Source: Stenotrophomonas sp. MMGLT7 (lineage in GTDB: Bacteria; Pseudomonadota; Gammaproteobacteria; Xanthomonadales; Xanthomonadaceae). From it: a DNA stretch of 64,000 nt. This document shows, in pieces, positions 30,151 to 40,642 of the stretch. Location: assembly GCF_021168555.1 (NCBI RefSeq), contig NZ_JAJOZS010000011.1, positions 56,928 to 120,927 on the forward strand, given 5' to 3'. The notes below the pieces were generated by a model that worked only from the letters and a program-made list of their open reading frames with translations, did not search any database and had not been told where the DNA came from. The position numbers and the translations under genes are program-made. Each line of letters opens with the position of its first letter. Within the stretch, counting starts at the first letter, position 1.

Positions 30151-30227
30151 GGCCCCGTAGCTCAGCTGGATAGAGCGTCCCCCTCCTAAGGGGAAGGTCG
30201 CCCGTTCGAATCGGGCCGGGGTCACCA
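30151..30227 (+). tRNA. tRNA-Arg (anticodon CCT)
   Basis: 77 nt with acceptor GGCCCCG/CGGGGTC (one G-U pair), D-arm GCTCAGCTGGATAGAGC, anticodon loop CTCCTAA between TCCCC and GGGGA, T-arm GTTCGAATC and encoded CCA. Anticodon CCT reads the rare codon AGG. It lies 82 bp after tRNA-Leu on the same strand and may share its transcript. Confidence 0.96.
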
Positions 30228-30310
30228 CCGTTCCTGCCGGCGAGCGAATCGCTCCACCAGCCCGGGTTCGCGTCCATGCGAACGGCCTCGGTGCGCCTGG
30301 CGCAGCACCA

Positions 30311-30389
30311 CCCCCTGTAGGAGCGACTTCAGTCGCGAGGGGCTTCACCTGCAAGGCCCGATCGCGACTGAAGTCGCTCCTACAGGGGG
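30311..30389. repeat. GTAG-type REP pair, copy 4
   Basis: An inverted pair of the GTAGGAGCGACTTCAGTCGC unit (30317-30383), lengthened by CCCCCT on the left and AGGGGG on the right to a longer stem. It lies between tRNA-Arg and the convergent tex gene and may act as a 3' end for one or both. Confidence 0.9.
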
Positions 30390-30426
30390 CTGCTTGGTAT
30401 CTCGACGCGGCCGCCCCTGGCGGCTC

Positions 30427-32778
<2,352 letters not shown>

Positions 32779-32900
32779 TGCTGGAGCCGGGACTGCGTGC
32801 GGAAAGTCCGCATTCTGGCAGCGCCCGGCCCGGGCCGTAACCCGTTGACAGATGGCCGGCGGCCTGCCGCCGGCCTGATCCCGGCCCGTCCGGCGCGAAC

Positions 32901-33119
32901 TCAGCCGGCGTAGTGCCGTTGCACGTGCTGCATGACGATGTCGTCGTCCAGCGACTCCAGCGCCATCACCCGGACCTGCGAACCGGTACGCAACGCCAGG
33001 CAGCGTTCCACGTAGATCTCCGGGCCCGCATCGGTCTGTGTCATCGACTTGGTGAAACCGTAGGGCACCACGCCCTTGTCGCCATCCTTGCTGCCGCCAA
33101 CGTAGAGCATGATCGACAT
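32901..33119 (-). CDS. Small conserved protein of unknown function
   Basis: 72 residues beginning [20 protein letters not shown], with [24 protein letters not shown] sequence after it and a short acidic C-terminus ([18 protein letters not shown]). No signal peptide or membrane segment. ATG 33119 is chosen because AGGAG lies 9 nt upstream; longer in-frame starts have none. I do not recognise the family. Confidence 0.75.
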   Translation of the reverse strand: MSIMLYVGGSKDGDKGVVPYGFTKSMTQTDAGPEIYVERCLALRTGSQVRVMALESLDDDIVMQHVQRHYAG

Positions 33120-33295
33120 GCGTATTTCTCCTGTTGCCACTTCAACTGCGACGCGCAGAATACGGACCGGCTTGTTACGTTTTCCTGCACGCAGGTGAAA
33201 GATCCCGTTCACGCGCGGCGAACGGTTCAGCCGATCACGCGTGCTTCACCGGGCCCCGGTGCTAGATCGGCGCTCTCCTCCCCCATTCATCCGAC

Positions 33296-34507
33296 ATGGA
33301 CCTCAAGAGCGGCTATCCCTTCTGGGCGGTGAGCAACGGCCTGATGAGCGCGTTCCCGCCGCTGGAGCAGGACCTGGCGTGCGACGTCGCCATCGTCGGC
33401 GGCGGCATCACCGCCGCGCTGATCGCCGACGAGCTGGTGCGCCACGGCCACCAGGTGGCGGTGCTGGAGCAGCGCGACATCGGCTGGGGCAGCACCTGCG
33501 CCAGTACCGCCTTGCTGCAGTACGAGATCGACACCCACATGACCGAGCTGGCCAGGCGCTACGGCGAGGACGCCGCCGCGCAGGCCTACCTGGCCTGCTG
33601 CCGGGCGCTGGACATGCTGCACGAGCTGTCGGCCGGGGTCCGCAGCGTGGATTTCGGCTGGAACCGCAGCCTCTACTACGCCAGCCGGCGCCGGCACGTG
33701 CGCGGCCTGCGCGAGGAACTGCGGATGCGGCAACGCCACGGCCTGGAGGTCGAATGGCTGGATGCCCCCGCGCTGCGGGCGGACTACGGGCTGGAGGCCC
33801 ACGCGGCGCTGCTCAGCCGGCAGGCGGCGCGCATCGATCCCTACCGCATGACCTACCGCCTGCTGGCGCGTTGCCGGCGCCAGGGCGCGGGCGTGTTCGA
33901 CCGCACGCGCATCACCGCAATCGAGACCGGGCCGCGGCGCGTGGTGCTGGAGACCGCGGCCGGTGCGCGCATCCGCGCCGGCCACGTGGTCATCGCCGCC
34001 GGCTATGCCAGCCAGCACTGGCTGTCGCGGCCGGTGGCCCGCAACCGCAGCAGCTATGCCTTCGTCTCCGACCCGATGCACGCGCGGGACCTGGGCCGGC
34101 TCGGCGACACCATGATCTGGGAGACCGCGCGTCCGTACCTGTACATGCGCAGCACCGGCGACGGCCGCCTCGTCGCCGGCGGCGAGGACGACGACATCGA
34201 CATCCCGCTGCGGCGCGACGCCCGCGTCGATTCCAAGGCACGGCGCCTGCAGAAGAAGATCGCCGCCGCCCTGCCCGGCTTCTCGCCGCAGCCGGCATTC
34301 GCCTGGGCCGGCACCTTCGCCGAGACCGAGGACGGGCTGCCGTTCTTCGGCGCGCACGCCGAGCACGGCCGCCGGGTGCTGTTCGCCATGGCCTACGGCG
34401 GCAACGGCATCACCTACAGCATGCTCGGCGCCGGGATACTGCGCGCGGCGATCGAGCGACGGCGCCATCCGCTGGCGCGGCTGTTCGGATTCTCCCGGCT
34501 CGACTGA
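33296..34507 (+). CDS. FAD-dependent oxidoreductase (DAO family)
   Basis: 403 residues. The Rossmann dinucleotide site is CDVAIVGGGITAALIADEL near residue 30, followed by the ADP-ribose acidic residue (VAVLEQRDIGWGSTCAS), then a substrate domain and the second FAD motif ADGHVVIAAGYASQHW-like (AGHVVIAAGY). The C-terminus AETEDGLPFFGAHAEHGRRV and AMAYGGNGITYSMLGAGIL matches glycine/amine oxidases of the DAO fold. Substrate unknown. Stand-alone gene with a 5' region of 176 bp. Confidence 0.86.
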   Translation: MDLKSGYPFWAVSNGLMSAFPPLEQDLACDVAIVGGGITAALIADELVRHGHQVAVLEQRDIGWGSTCASTALLQYEIDTHMTELARRYGEDAAAQAYLACCRALDMLHELSAGVRSVDFGWNRSLYYASRRRHVRGLREELRMRQRHGLEVEWLDAPALRADYGLEAHAALLSRQAARIDPYRMTYRLLARCRRQGAGVFDRTRITAIETGPRRVVLETAAGARIRAGHVVIAAGYASQHWLSRPVARNRSSYAFVSDPMHARDLGRLGDTMIWETARPYLYMRSTGDGRLVAGGEDDDIDIPLRRDARVDSKARRLQKKIAAALPGFSPQPAFAWAGTFAETEDGLPFFGAHAEHGRRVLFAMAYGGNGITYSMLGAGILRAAIERRRHPLARLFGFSRLD

Positions 34508-34818
34508 AGCCGCCGCGGAACGGCGGGGGTACCAGCCCCCTGCGCGACCGACGCACGGGGTTGCCCGGGACTAGTGCGCGTCAGGACGTAGCCTCGGCCT
34601 GCCGCGATCCGGTGCAGTGGGTTGCGCGGGCCGGAGCAGCATCCCCTTGGACACGCATCCGGCGGCCGACCGCGATCGCGGGTGCGGCCTTCGGCCTTGC
34701 CCGGGCTACCCGTCAGACGCCTCCGGCAGGCCGGCCCCACAGGGCCGGCGCGCGCGCCCGAAACCCACGCACGTCCAGGCCGCGGCCCGGACCTGCCGGC
34801 ATCGCACCGCACACATCT
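34508..34818. other. Intergenic gap with a second GTAG-headed palindrome-like element
   Basis: About 310 bp with no credible gene. Around 34677-34709 lies a sequence that on the minus strand begins GTAGCCCGGGCAAGGCCGAA and contains GGCC inverted repeats; related GCCTTGCCCGG wording recurs near 40606-40620 and 48760. It may be a further REP-like class, but these matches are short and in GC-rich DNA. Confidence 0.35.
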
Positions 34819-35304
34819 CTACCGCCCGTGCTCCCACGGCCACCAGCCGCGGCCGCTCATGGCGTAGCGGTCGGCGGCGCGTTCGAACCGATTGTCCACG
34901 CCGATGCCGCCGCAGGCGAAGTAGAGCGGCAGGAACAGCGGCCCCAGCACCGCGTACTGGTAGACGTGGGCACGCTCGTGGTCGCCCAGCCGTACCGGCG
35001 GATGCAGGCAGCGCCCGGCCCGGTGTTCGTAGGTGCAGCAGGCGGCATCGAGCGAATCGCCCTTCAGCAGGATCACGTTGCCCAGCGTCATCGCGCCGCC
35101 CGGGCCCCACGGCCAGGCCTCGAACACCAGCGCGCAATCGCCGCCGCGCCAGCGCGGGCGCGAGCCGCCGGCCATGCCCGCGAGGCCGGCCACCAGCCCC
35201 AGCAAGGTGTTGGGCGAGGTCCACACTGCCCCGGCCGCCAGCAGCACGCGGCGCAGCCATGGCCGCGATGCGGTCAGTCCGCCTCGTTGGGAATCAGCAG
35301 CCAC
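34819..35304 (-). CDS. Small membrane protein with an HEXXH-type motif
   Basis: 161 residues. A hydrophobic N-terminal segment (WLRRVLLAAGAVW; TLLGLVAGLAGMAGG) precedes a soluble part with GDHERAHVYQYAVLGPLFLP, where HERAH fits HEXXH, and a later FERAADRYA that could supply a third ligand Glu. Zinc metallopeptidases often have this pattern, but the family is unknown to me, so catalysis is only a possibility. The start ATG 35304 overlaps the PspC gene by 31 bp; a later GTG would avoid that. Confidence 0.65.
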   Translation of the reverse strand: MAADSQRGGLTASRPWLRRVLLAAGAVWTSPNTLLGLVAGLAGMAGGSRPRWRGGDCALVFEAWPWGPGGAMTLGNVILLKGDSLDAACCTYEHRAGRCLHPPVRLGDHERAHVYQYAVLGPLFLPLYFACGGIGVDNRFERAADRYAMSGRGWWPWEHGR

Positions 35305-35477
35305 AGGATGAGGTAGACCAGGATGCCGGGGAACGCCGCAGAGGCGATCGAGACGATGACGAAGACGATGCGCAGCATCGTCGAGTTCCAGCCGAAGCGG
35401 CGGGCGATGCCGCCGATCACGCCGGCGATCATGCGGTCGTTCAGGGAACGCGACAGGGTGTGCACGGGCTGGCTCAT
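35274..35477 (-). CDS. PspC domain-containing membrane protein
   Basis: 67 residues forming a single PspC domain: DRMIAGVIGGIARRFGWNS, TMLRIVFVIVSIASAAFPG and VYLILWLLIPNEAD with the usual hydrophobic helix. PspC proteins sit in the inner membrane and take part in envelope stress signalling in some bacteria. No pspA or pspB lies nearby. Its end overlaps the following gene's start. Confidence 0.85.
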   Translation of the reverse strand: MSQPVHTLSRSLNDRMIAGVIGGIARRFGWNSTMLRIVFVIVSIASAAFPGILVYLILWLLIPNEAD

Positions 35478-35526
35478 GGCCGCAGGCTCCATTGGCGATG
35501 GCCCGAGGATAGCCGCAACGCCGTGA

Positions 35527-35949
35527 TCACGGCGCAGCGCCGCGCGCACCGCGCAGCTGCTGCAGCCGCTCGCGGAACCACGGCGACGCATCGCGTTCCG
35601 GCTGCCCGGGACAGGCGACGCGGTAGACGCGTCCACTGACGCTGCTGCGGCTGGCCGCCTGCTCGATGAATGCCTCGGCGTCGACCGCCAACCCGCGCCG
35701 CTGCAGGTAGGCGTACTTGCGTTGCAGGTGCGCCCTGGCACGCTCGCCGTCGTACCAGGTGCCGTTGCGCTGGAACCGGCAGGACGAGGTGGCCAGCCCG
35801 TCCAGCAATGCATGGATCTCGACCTGGGCCTGGGTGTTGGCCCGTCCGTCGGCGGCGAGGCCCTGCAGCGGCGCCATCGCCATCGCCAGCCACGGCAGCG
35901 GCCACAACCGGCGTACCCGGCCGCCGGCGCGGCGACCCGGCTCAGCCAT
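35527..35949 (-). CDS. DUF5329-like exported protein
   Basis: 140 residues with a signal-like N-terminus (LWPLPWLAMAMAPLQGLAA). The body has ALLDGLATSSCRFQRNGTWY, RAHLQRKYAYLQRRGLAV, FIEQAASRSSVSGRVYRV and CPGQPERDASPWFRERLQ, matching my recollection of a small periplasmic family with two conserved Cys. Function unknown. Its stop lies 49 bp before the PspC start and its start overlaps the end of phaC by 8 nt. Confidence 0.75.
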   Translation of the reverse strand: MAEPGRRAGGRVRRLWPLPWLAMAMAPLQGLAADGRANTQAQVEIHALLDGLATSSCRFQRNGTWYDGERARAHLQRKYAYLQRRGLAVDAEAFIEQAASRSSVSGRVYRVACPGQPERDASPWFRERLQQLRGARGAAP

Positions 35950-37009
35950 GCCGCCGCAGCCACTCGTGGATGGCCGAGGGCACCTCGCGCTGGGCGCGCC
36001 CGGAGACGTAGATGCCGATATGGCCGCCGCGGAAGCTCAGCTCGGAATAGTCGTCGCTGCCGACCAGCCCGGCCAGCGCGCGCGAGGCGTCCGGCGGCAC
36101 CATGTGGTCCTGTTCGGCGTAGACGTTGAGGATGGGCATGTCCAGCCCGGCCAGGTCCACCGGCGAGCCGCCGATGCTGATGCTGCGTTGCATCAGCCCG
36201 TTGTCCTGGTAGAACAGCTTGACGAACTCGCGGAACGCCTCGCCGGCCAGGTCGGGCGAGTCGAATATCCACTTCTCCATGCGCAGGAAATCCTCCAGCG
36301 CCTCCTTGTCGTCGAGGATGTCGAGCAGCCCGACGTACTTCTGCAGGTTCAGCCGGAACGGCTTGAGCATCAGGTAGCTGGCATTCATCAGCTCGGCCGG
36401 GACGTTGCCCAGGGTATCGACCAGCAGGTCCACGTCCACCTGCCGCACCCAGTGCGAGAGCATGTTGTCCGGGGTATGGAAGTCCACCGGCGTGACCATG
36501 GTGATCAGGTTGCGGATCTTCTCGCGCCGCAGCGAGGCATAGCACAGCGAGAACGTGCCGCCCTGGCAGATGCCGAGCACGTCCACCGCCGGCAGCGCGT
36601 TGGCCGCGCGCAGGTGGTTGATCGCCCCGTCGATGTAGCGCAGCAGGTAGTCCTCCAGGGTCAGGTAGCGCTCGGAGCGGTCCGGGTAGCCCCAGTCCAG
36701 CACGTACACGTCCTCGCCCAGTTCCAGCAGGCGCCGCACCAGCGAGCGGTCGGCCTGCAGGTCGACCATGTACGGCCGGTTGACCAGTGCGTAGACGATC
36801 AGCAGCGGCACCTTCGCGGTGGGCGGCGCATCGCCGACGAAGCGGTACAGCACCACCTTGCCGTCGCGCCAGACTTCCTGGCGCTCGGTGGCCCCGTACT
36901 GCACGTCGTCGACCTGCGGCAGCAGCTTCAGCCCTTCCAGCAGCTTGCGCTGCAGTGAAAGCGTCTCCTGCAGCAGGTCCTCGCTGCCGAAACCCAGCGG
37001 CCCCTTCAC
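35942..37009 (-). CDS. phaC: Class III poly(R)-hydroxyalkanoate synthase, PhaC subunit
   Basis: 355 residues, alpha/beta hydrolase fold; polymerises hydroxyacyl-CoA into intracellular polyester granules. The catalytic Cys148 is in the lipase-like box DVLGICQGGTFSL; the Asp is in VYAEQDHMVPPDA and the His in FRGGHIGIYVSG. About 355 residues plus an adjacent PhaE defines class III. The start is GTG 37009, overlapping the phaE stop as GTGA, so both subunits are co-translated. Confidence 0.95.
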   Translation of the reverse strand: MKGPLGFGSEDLLQETLSLQRKLLEGLKLLPQVDDVQYGATERQEVWRDGKVVLYRFVGDAPPTAKVPLLIVYALVNRPYMVDLQADRSLVRRLLELGEDVYVLDWGYPDRSERYLTLEDYLLRYIDGAINHLRAANALPAVDVLGICQGGTFSLCYASLRREKIRNLITMVTPVDFHTPDNMLSHWVRQVDVDLLVDTLGNVPAELMNASYLMLKPFRLNLQKYVGLLDILDDKEALEDFLRMEKWIFDSPDLAGEAFREFVKLFYQDNGLMQRSISIGGSPVDLAGLDMPILNVYAEQDHMVPPDASRALAGLVGSDDYSELSFRGGHIGIYVSGRAQREVPSAIHEWLRRHG

Positions 37010-38076
37010 GGCCGGCTCCGGCCGCGTCCTGCCGGCTTCTTCCTCTCCGTCGAGGTCCTGGGCGCGGCGGCCGCGGCCTTGCGTCCGGCCGTGGCCGGCG
37101 CTGTCCTCTTCGCGGGCCTGCGCGCAGATGGCGCCGCCTTGCGCGGACCTGCCGGCGCCTGCTTCGCTGCGGCATCCTGGGCCGCGGCCATGCGCCGCAA
37201 CAGCCGTTCGAGTTCGGCGATGCGCCGGTGCGCCGCGTCCATCTCCGAGCGCGTGGGCATGCCCAGCCGTTCGCTCAGCTGCTCGATCTCCTGCTGGATG
37301 GCGCCGCGCAAGCGCATCTGCGCCTCGGCGAACCCGGCATAGATGCGCTGGAATTCCTCCGACATCGCCACGCCGGCATAGGCTTCCTCGGCCGCATCGA
37401 TCCACAGGTCGAACATGGCGCGCGCACTGGTGAGCTGCTCGCCCGGCGCTTCGTGCTCGGACAGCTTCTGCTCGAACAGCGAGAACGCCTGCTCGATGGC
37501 CGAACGCAGCTGCCGGGCGTATTCCTGCGCCTGCGCCTGGTACTGCTGCTGCGCCTGCGCCAGCCGCTGCCAGCGCTCGTGCTGGTTGCGCCCCAGCCCG
37601 AAGCCGGGCATGCCCAGCCACGGCGCGTTGTCGCGGCGCCAGCGCTCCAGCCACTGCGAGACCTGCTCCAGCGCCGGATCCCAACCGGGCGAGCCGGCCT
37701 GCTCCGTCGCACCGGTCATCCACTGCAGCCAGTGGCCCTCCTGCGCCTCCACCGCCCGGCGCCAGGCCCGGGCGACCTCGGCACTGCTGGTGTCGCGCCC
37801 GGCGAACTGCGCAGCGACCTTCTGCATGGTCGCCAACCAGTCGCCGGCGGGGCCGCGGAAGCGGTGCATCGCATCGCGCGCACCATCGTCCACCTTGTCC
37901 TGCAGCAGCGTGTTCCACCAGTCCATCGCCTGGCGCCACTGCTCGCCGGCACCGGCCTGCGCTTCCCCACCGGGCGGCTGCGCGGCGCCTTCGCGCAGCA
38001 CGCTGCCCCACGCCCCCCAGTACTGGCGCGCGAGGGCTTCGAAATCGAGGGGGTCGTCGGACCCTTGGCTGGCCAT
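37006..38076 (-). CDS. phaE: Class III PHA synthase, PhaE subunit
   Basis: 356 residues. It is mostly helical, Gln/Trp rich (EGHWLQWMTGATEQAG; RWQRLAQAQQQYQAQAQEYA), with a coiled-coil stretch near 265-310 (RSEMDAAHRRIAELERLLRR) and a Lys/Ala/Pro-rich C-terminal tail (KAAPSARRPAKRTAPATAG) of the type often binding DNA or polyanions. PhaE forms the active synthase with PhaC and has no catalytic triad. Start ATG 38076 has a GGGAGGGTGA Shine-Dalgarno stretch; an earlier ATG at 38109 lacks one. Confidence 0.9.
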   Translation of the reverse strand: MASQGSDDPLDFEALARQYWGAWGSVLREGAAQPPGGEAQAGAGEQWRQAMDWWNTLLQDKVDDGARDAMHRFRGPAGDWLATMQKVAAQFAGRDTSSAEVARAWRRAVEAQEGHWLQWMTGATEQAGSPGWDPALEQVSQWLERWRRDNAPWLGMPGFGLGRNQHERWQRLAQAQQQYQAQAQEYARQLRSAIEQAFSLFEQKLSEHEAPGEQLTSARAMFDLWIDAAEEAYAGVAMSEEFQRIYAGFAEAQMRLRGAIQQEIEQLSERLGMPTRSEMDAAHRRIAELERLLRRMAAAQDAAAKQAPAGPRKAAPSARRPAKRTAPATAGRKAAAAAPRTSTERKKPAGRGRSRP

Positions 38077-38125
38077 CGTCACCCTCCCAGGCGGCTGTGC
38101 CGCGATCATAGCAACCGTCTGCGGC

Positions 38126-38740
38126 TCAAGGCTTGGGGATCTTGAGCGTCTTGCTGATCATCAGCGAACCGGACAGCGCGAACAGCAGCACCAGCGGATG
38201 CAGCTGCCATGGACCCAGCTGCCACCGCCCCCACCAGATCGCGTCGCCGACGCTGCCGGTGGCCGCCGCCACCGCCAGCAGCAGCACCAGCACCAGGCTG
38301 GTCGGGATCGGCGTGCCCTCGAAGTACGGCACCTTGTCGTCGTCGCCGGCGATCTGCTCGGCGGTGACGTTGTAGCGCGCCAGTCGGCTGACGCCGCAGC
38401 AGACGAAGTAGCTCAGCACCAGCCAGTCCCAGCCGCCCTGCATGCCGCAGGCATAGGCCAGCGCGGCCGGGGCCACGCCGAAGGAGATGATGTCGGCCAG
38501 CGAATCCAGCTCCCGTCCCAGCGTCGAGGACGACTTGCGCCAGCGCGCCACGCGGCCGTCGAGCGCATCGAAGATGAACGCAAGCGGGATCAGCGCCATG
38601 CCGAACAGCAGGTCGCCGCGATGGCCGTCCTGCAGGAAGCGCATGGCGGCGAAGATCGCGCCGGTGCCGCAGAAGGCGTTGGCCAGGGTGAACCAGTCGG
38701 CCAGCTGGAAATCGCGCAGCATCGAGAAGTGGCGTTTCAT
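38126..38740 (-). CDS. pssA: CDP-diacylglycerol-serine O-phosphatidyltransferase, CHO1-like
   Basis: 204 residues with several membrane segments. The CDP-alcohol phosphotransferase motif DGRVARWRKSSSTLGRELDS plus LAD fits DGX2ARX8GX3DX3D exactly. The wording FSMLRDFQLADWFTLANAFCG, LDSLADIISFGVAPA and LARYNVTAEQIAGD is closer to what I remember of the eukaryotic CHO1 serine synthase than to the usual longer bacterial PssA. Catalysis of phosphatidylserine formation from CDP-DAG and serine is likely; another alcohol acceptor cannot be excluded. ATG 38740 starts the conserved protein. Confidence 0.85.
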   Translation of the reverse strand: MKRHFSMLRDFQLADWFTLANAFCGTGAIFAAMRFLQDGHRGDLLFGMALIPLAFIFDALDGRVARWRKSSSTLGRELDSLADIISFGVAPAALAYACGMQGGWDWLVLSYFVCCGVSRLARYNVTAEQIAGDDDKVPYFEGTPIPTSLVLVLLLAVAAATGSVGDAIWWGRWQLGPWQLHPLVLLFALSGSLMISKTLKIPKP

Positions 38741-38888
38741 GAAACCTCGGTCGGGACCTGACCGGCACAGGTTAACGCGTGCCGCCCCGCAGCGGGCCCT
38801 GGCATGCTGCGCGTCCCTTCCGGGCGCATGTTGCTGCCATCCCGGCACCCGCCCACCGGCCCGCCGGCGCCGGGATGGCCGCAACCGG

Positions 38889-39107
38889 CTGGCGATTTTT
38901 TCACCAGTCCGGCGCGAATGCCCGCCACGCATGGAGCGCGCGATTCTATCCACAGGCTTGTCCCTGAACCATCCACACGGGCTGTGGAAAACGCCGCGGC
39001 ACGGTGGCGATTATTTCACCAGCGAACGAGGCGTGCGAGCGCTTTCAAGCACTTGCGGCGGTTGTCCACAGCTTTGTACCTCGCTGGTCCACACCGCTTG
39101 TGGAGAA
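38889..39107. repeat. Tandem 115/116-bp degenerate repeat with DnaA-box-like motifs
   Basis: Two units, each starting with TGGCGATTWTTTCACCAG (38890-38907 and 39005-39022) and carrying three TCCACA-type motifs at the same spacing: 38946, 38969, 38983 (reverse) and 39062, 39085, 39099 (reverse), offsets 23 and 14 bp in both. In each unit the last two form TCCACA-N5-TGTGGA. One site (38983-38991, reverse TTTTCCACA) fits the DnaA-box consensus TTWTNCACA; the others differ at one or two positions. The sequence between the motifs is much less conserved, so selection on protein-binding sites is likely. It lies between pssA and the NUDIX gene. Confidence 0.75.
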
Positions 39108-39108
39108 C

Positions 39109-39597
39109 TCACACGCGCGAATAGCTCCACGACAGCATGTGGCCATCGCGGTAGGGCATGACGCCGTGGAACGGGCGCGGGTCGTCGTCGAACACCAGCG
39201 GCAGGAAATGGCGGTCGCCTTCCCACAGCGGCAGCTGTTCGAGGCGCTCGCGCTCCACCCATTCCAGCGTCCCCTCGGGATTGGAGCGCAGCGGCGTGCC
39301 GCTGTAGCCATCGATCACGAAGACGAAGCCCAGCCAGTCCTCGCCGTGCTTGCCGAAGCCCGGCCAGCTGATGGTGCCGCGCAGGCGCATCGGCCCGCAC
39401 TCGATGCCGGCCTCCTCGCGGATCTCGCGGCGCATGCATTCCAGCACGTCCTCGTCAGGTTCCACCTTGCCGCCCAGGCCGTTGTACTTGCCCAGGTGAT
39501 GGTCTTCCGGGCGCGTGTTGCGATGGATCATCAGCACCTGGCGGCCATCGGGCGAGATCACGTAGCCGAGCGTGGCGACGATCGGGGTGTAGGGCAT
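39109..39597 (-). CDS. NUDIX hydrolase, MutT/8-oxo-dGTPase type
   Basis: 162 residues. The Nudix box GGKVEPDEDVLECMRREIRE leading into EAGI fits GX5EX7REUXEEXGU exactly. Flanking ATLGYVISPDGRQVLMIHRN and HHLGKYNGLGGK are typical of cytosolic MutT-like pyrophosphatases. The start ATG 39597 gives the conserved N-terminus MPYTPIVATLGYV; the longer frame upstream is unlikely. The YqiB-like gene follows the same orientation 300 bp upstream. Confidence 0.88.
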   Translation of the reverse strand: MPYTPIVATLGYVISPDGRQVLMIHRNTRPEDHHLGKYNGLGGKVEPDEDVLECMRREIREEAGIECGPMRLRGTISWPGFGKHGEDWLGFVFVIDGYSGTPLRSNPEGTLEWVERERLEQLPLWEGDRHFLPLVFDDDPRPFHGVMPYRDGHMLSWSYSRV

Positions 39598-39899
39598 AGG
39601 GAAGCGGACCTGCGAAACCGGAAAGCGGCGAATGATAGACCGCACCGGGGCGCGCGAGCGTGTCTCGGCCGGCCACGGGCAGCGCGTGCGAGCGCTCGTA
39701 CGCGACCAGGCCTGCCATCCATTCCCGAGCAGGCCGCCGTGCTGGGCCTGCAGGGCCGTCAGCCGGGTGCTGCGTGCGCAGCGCCTGACTGGCCGTCAGA
39801 GCGTGCCCCCGCGCAGGCGGGGGTCAAGCCGCGCGGCGCCGGCTGGCGACCCTGCAGGCCCGACCCGAACGGCCGCTCCTGCGCGCAGCCGGGGCCGCG
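39598..39899. other. Intergenic gap with a CCCCCGC hairpin
   Basis: About 300 bp with no credible gene. CCCCCGC/GCGGGGG (39806-39823) is a perfect 7-bp stem with loop GCAG, the same hairpin type as at 3871-3896 and 4021-4040 but in the reverse orientation. Confidence 0.5.
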
Positions 39900-40448
39900 T
39901 CATCGCCCGGGCGTGGACGTACGTCCACTTTCCCCCTCTTCCTCGACCCGGCCATGCGCAGGAACGGCGCGACCTGCTAGGGATTGGACGACACGCCCGA
40001 GGGTGGCGACGCCGTGGCCGCGCTCGGCCAGGTATTCCAGCCACTTGCCGAGGAAGGTGTTCATGCGCATGCGGTGGCTGATCAGCTCGGCCGGCGGCGG
40101 GTACAGGCCCATCACGTCCTGCCAGCGCCGGCCCACGTAGCAGTGGGTGGTCTCGGCCTGGCGGGCGTCGCGGTACAGGCGGATGTAGGCCGAGGGATCG
40201 GGCTCGCCGGTCACCGGATCGCTGAGGTCGTAGGTCAGGCGCAGCTCGACCGTGTACGGGTGCTGCTCGATCACGTCCAGGCGCACGTCCAGCCCATCGC
40301 CCACCGCGGACACATAGCTGCCCACCCGCAGGTCGGCCGGCGCGAACAGCCGGTTCAGGTGCAGGAAGTTCTCGGCATACAGGCCCATCAACCAGCCGAA
40401 ACGGGTCAGGCGGGGCAGGCGTTCGGTGCGCGTGGTGGCGTACGTCAT
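39900..40448 (-). CDS. DUF1249 (YqiB-like) protein
   Basis: 182 residues with GWLMGLYAENFLHLNRLFAP, SAVGDGLDVRLDVIEQHPYT, TVELRLTYDLSD and SAYIRLYRDARQAE, matching the YqiB/DUF1249 family, whose members often sit beside a NUDIX (nudF-like) gene, as here. The last 35 residues are low-complexity and non-conserved. No signal peptide or membrane segment; function unknown. Confidence 0.85.
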   Translation of the reverse strand: MTYATTRTERLPRLTRFGWLMGLYAENFLHLNRLFAPADLRVGSYVSAVGDGLDVRLDVIEQHPYTVELRLTYDLSDPVTGEPDPSAYIRLYRDARQAETTHCYVGRRWQDVMGLYPPPAELISHRMRMNTFLGKWLEYLAERGHGVATLGRVVQSLAGRAVPAHGRVEEEGESGRTSTPGR

Positions 40449-40642
40449 GGTCCGATCCTACACGTTGATCCGCGCCGGCGGCAGCATTGACGACCGCCGA
40501 TACTGCGCCTACCTTGGAGGTCGCGGCTACGCCGCCATGGTCCGGGCAACAGCAGCGCACCGGGGACGGCGATGCCCCATCGCGATCGTCGCCCCGGGTG
40601 CAGTCCCCGGCCTTGCCCGGCTAGCGGATCGCGGCGACACGG

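Noticed and set aside
29982..30227. tRNA-Leu/tRNA-Arg as an integration site of a genomic island.
   Set aside because: No integrase, no direct repeat of a tRNA 3' end and no change in composition nearby.
38889..39107. Chromosomal replication origin.
   Set aside because: DnaA-box-like motifs are present, but no dnaA, dnaN or rpmH is nearby and no AT-rich unwinding region is seen; only one site matches the consensus exactly. Reported as an unexplained array instead.
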